From Anaeroplasmataceae bacterium (GTDB lineage Bacteria > Bacillota_I > Bacilli_A > Acholeplasmatales > Anaeroplasmataceae), in assembly GCA_020024985.1 (NCBI GenBank), contig JAHHSW010000031.1, positions 1-8,065 of the forward strand: a stretch of DNA of 8,065 bases, in the 5' to 3' direction. Positions 7,501-8,065 of this stretch are shown one piece after another (position 1 is the first letter of the stretch; every line of letters begins with the position of its first letter). Both the position numbers and the translations under genes were made by a program. The notes under the pieces were generated by a model. That model was given only the letters and a program-made list of their open reading frames with translations, did not search any database and was not told where the DNA came from.

Positions 7501-7825
7501 AAGCGTTCAAGGCCTAAAGGCTGGTACATATACAGTTACTGTACGTGCTAAGGCAGATGGCTATATGAGTGCAACTAGAAGCTATACAGTAGTAGTTAAT
7601 GGTACTGATGAGGTTTTACCAAAGCCTAGTCAGGATGATGAAGCAAGAGAGCAAATTAAGGATCTTCAGGGTAAGCTTGAGCAAGCTCAAAAGGATTTAG
7701 ATGATGCTAATAGTAAGCTAGCTAGTGCTAATACTCTTGCAACAACCTCTTTAGTTATCGCAATTATATCTGTAGTTGCAGTAGCTGGAGTAGTAGTGTT
7801 ATATGTTTTAAAGGCTAGAAAGTAG
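4574..7825 (+). CDS. Large membrane-anchored surface GH3 protein with swapped domain order and altered active site
   Basis: A 1083-residue extracellular GH3 protein. Residues 1-36 are a signal peptide (hydrophobic core 11-27, likely cut after VRA at 35). The GH3 C-terminal-type sandwich comes first (about 50-360: EEGMVLVKNNDTLPL at 65-79, NPSGR at 266-270, YPFGHGLSYTSFEW at 348-361). A fibronectin-III-like domain follows (about 388-483), then a linker, then the catalytic barrel (about 590-910) with DTDGPKG at 632-638, K748-H749-F750 and nucleophile D849 in VVTDL. Next are an Ig/cadherin-like domain (about 920-1010), a short coiled coil (1023-1051), a membrane helix (about 1056-1078) and a KARK tail, so it is anchored by its C-terminus facing outward. 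This swapped order is known from ruminal enzymes such as Butyrivibrio fibrisolvens beta-glucosidase. The EG-x-D acid/base motif is missing: residues 184-203 run from VMLKNGT to FDES with no Glu until the last few. A Gly-rich insert follows KHFALHDD. It may be an unusual glycosidase or a glycan-binding non-enzyme. Confidence 0.93.
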   Translation: MSANSKIGKSLLFTLTATVLAGSAFYLNPSSTVRAASPQAGYTSEYSSKEEALKAGLELNERICEEGMVLVKNNDTLPLETVKGTAATKVSLFGFAQVRADGGGNGSSDGSAGQVKMSSNIYTSLEDAGYVINPVLREQYAEWSMVEGKRGPKYKNDADVKALFEEEKPNLEASFSEYGDAAIVMLKNGTVSATNPYNLAFDESQYELLKYVEDNFDKVIVLINNSRPVELRKLEKDPKVDSILVVGNPGDNGFDAVGKILNGSVNPSGRLSDIYPTDLKTTPSYENYNVSSKNRQNWIYTIDGKETDTYMVDYEEGIYVGYRYYETRGAEELKKAPDSTWYEDNVVYPFGHGLSYTSFEWKIESSTTGSLTEASRYDMKVKVTNTGKRAGKDVVELYATTPYTTGGIEKSEVVLADFAKTRELQPGESQVVKLSLDLADIASYDWNDANNNGFKGYELEKGDYTFSIRNSSHKAVDSKKITLASDLRVEKSKATGNTIENRFEEVNAYVTENQKDLLSRKDLSKRTTSPTAEELAITAEEHKKWECVVDEKYDTNAPWSTATMPNYDKDPSKRESAKAPVQLSQLVGKDYDDPLWNQLLDQLSIKEMELLINTGGFGTISLDYIGKPYAKDTDGPKGWSGKGTDGQKLNMFAAEPVIAATFNKELAYEMGEIIGEQGIWGNSDVTDFAAGEKIYSYTGWYAPAMNTHRSPFDGRYTEYYSEDGYLAGQMAANASLGASSKGSYVFIKHFALHDDGGGMGFRMKPDGGFEFIGYRGGTGPRSGMSVWCNEQAMREVYFKPFQIAVEDGHATACMSAFNRVGYTWCGGSYELLTELLRNEWGFKGMVVTDLSMYGYMNADQMIRAGGDIILTGSSAPVLFGNEYTKSLPAAQVLAMRNATKNVLYTVCNSHAMQIPQNAAVYFEENELEAVNANQAFTLELGTAALNTTHKYSDIKYEIVEDNMDGKATIDEATGTLSVQGLKAGTYTVTVRAKADGYMSATRSYTVVVNGTDEVLPKPSQDDEAREQIKDLQGKLEQAQKDLDDANSKLASANTLATTSLVIAIISVVAVAGVVVLYVLKARK

Positions 7826-7864
7826 CTTGAAAAAGAAGTATAAAGTAGGGAAGAAAAATTTATT

Positions 7865-7873
7865 GAGGTGATC
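7865..7873 (+). promoter_or_regulatory. Ribosome binding site of the lipoprotein gene
   Basis: GAGGTGATC is an extended match to the 16S rRNA 3' end, with the GAGG core eight bases before the ATG at 7877. Only 51 bases separate this start from the preceding stop and no terminator is visible there, so the lipoprotein is probably co-transcribed with the surface GH3 gene. Confidence 0.8.
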
Positions 7874-7876
7874 AAA

Positions 7877-8065
7877 ATGAAAAAATTATTTAATTTTGCT
7901 CCTTTAGCATGTGCGTTAGTAGGCCTTGGCCTACTAGCCTCATGTGGAGGAAATCCTGAGAATACAAAGGAAACTGTAAAGCCAGTTGATCCTGTTCCTA
8001 CAGAAAGCGTAGATCCAAATACAACTGTAGAGGCTAAAAATTTTACATTTGAAGCAGAATACACA
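7877..8065 (+). CDS. Lipoprotein, N-terminal part (runs off the window)
   Basis: The first 63 residues of a lipid-anchored surface protein; the frame is still open at the window edge. A short basic start (MKK) is followed by a hydrophobic core and the lipobox LASC, with the lipidated cysteine at residue 23. The next stretch (about 24-52) is a Pro/Thr/Glu/Asp-rich linker. The last visible residues, FTFEAEYT at 56-63, resemble the opening strand of CBM6/CBM35-type carbohydrate-binding modules, which often begin with an EAE motif; eight residues are too few to be sure. Its place 51 bases after the surface GH3 gene suggests a glycan-binding or glycan-processing partner at the cell surface. A solute-binding protein is less likely given the long acidic linker. 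No function can be fixed from the visible part. Confidence 0.85.
   Translation, partial: MKKLFNFAPLACALVGLGLLASCGGNPENTKETVKPVDPVPTESVDPNTTVEAKNFTFEAEYT
7917..7936 (+). repeat. Perfect 9-bp inverted repeat in the lipoprotein signal-peptide coding region
   Basis: TAGTAGGCC at 7917-7925 and GGCCTACTA at 7928-7936 are exact reverse complements separated by TT. The pairing lies inside codons 14-20 of the lipoprotein gene, within the hydrophobic core. With two intervening bases the innermost pairs would open to make a loop. It could slow early translation, act as a site for a dimeric protein, or be a chance result of Val-Gly-Leu-Gly-Leu-Leu codons. Confidence 0.55.

Noticed and set aside
4574..7825. 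Surface GH3 as a frameshifted or fused pair of genes
   Set aside because: The frame is open throughout and the domain order matches known domain-swapped GH3 proteins, so no fusion artefact is needed.
4473..7848. Exact 12-base repeat AGTATAAAGTAG at 4473-4484 and 7837-7848
   Set aside because: Both copies are intergenic and AT-rich. The first belongs to the tRNA-like D-arm, and the second has no surrounding tRNA-like structure, so chance is likely.
7687..8064. Minus-strand open frame overlapping the surface GH3 end and the lipoprotein start
   Set aside because: It is antisense to two well-supported genes with signal peptide, anchor and ribosome binding sites; its translation shows no family features. 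Other minus-strand open frames (for example 1315-1542 and 5415-5675) were rejected for the same reason.
1..8065. CRISPR array, insertion sequence, integrase or phage genes
   Set aside because: No regularly spaced repeats, transposase-like products or terminal inverted repeats were seen on either strand.

Overview
This is a low-GC window with strong AAGGAGG/GAGGTGATC-type ribosome binding sites, AGA-rich arginine coding, TGG for tryptophan and standard stops. One product has a lipobox, one is a membrane-anchored ectoenzyme without LPXTG, and two are family-3 glycoside hydrolases. Together these suggest an anaerobic, probably gut-associated member of the Bacillota (Erysipelotrichia/Bacilli-like or Clostridia-like). 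This placement is inferred from style, not from a phylogenetic marker. All supported genes lie on the + strand, and no gene-free stretch exceeds about 235 bases.

Layout. Bases 1-233 are AT-rich leader DNA with candidate promoters and phased repeats. At 234-947 lies a LytTR-type response regulator; no sensor kinase is in the window. Bases 948-1150 hold a weak terminator-like fold, a pair of TATGATA repeats 21 bp apart and an extended -10 promoter. At 1151-3592 is a cytoplasmic GH3 beta-glucosidase-like enzyme in the usual domain order, translationally coupled (1-base gap, ribosome binding site inside the upstream gene) to a GtrA-like four-helix membrane protein at 3594-4415. Bases 4416-4573 hold a perfect 10-bp hairpin and a 62-nt tRNA-Gly-like element with no normal anticodon loop. 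At 4574-7825 is a very large, secreted, C-terminally membrane-anchored GH3 protein with the two GH3 domains in swapped order. At 7877 a lipoprotein gene begins and runs off the end.

How it may work together (inference). The surface GH3 protein and the lipoprotein would act on or bind an external glucan or glycoside. The cytoplasmic GH3 would finish breakdown inside, with the GtrA-like protein handling a lipid-linked or small sugar in the membrane. The LytTR regulator may control the cluster.

The points most worth a second look are the anticodon-less tRNA-like element in the leader of the surface GH3 gene, and the remodelled active site of that enzyme. The Glu-Gly-x-Asp motif that normally carries the GH3 acid/base is absent, while a Gly-rich, His/Asp-containing loop is inserted after the KHF motif.
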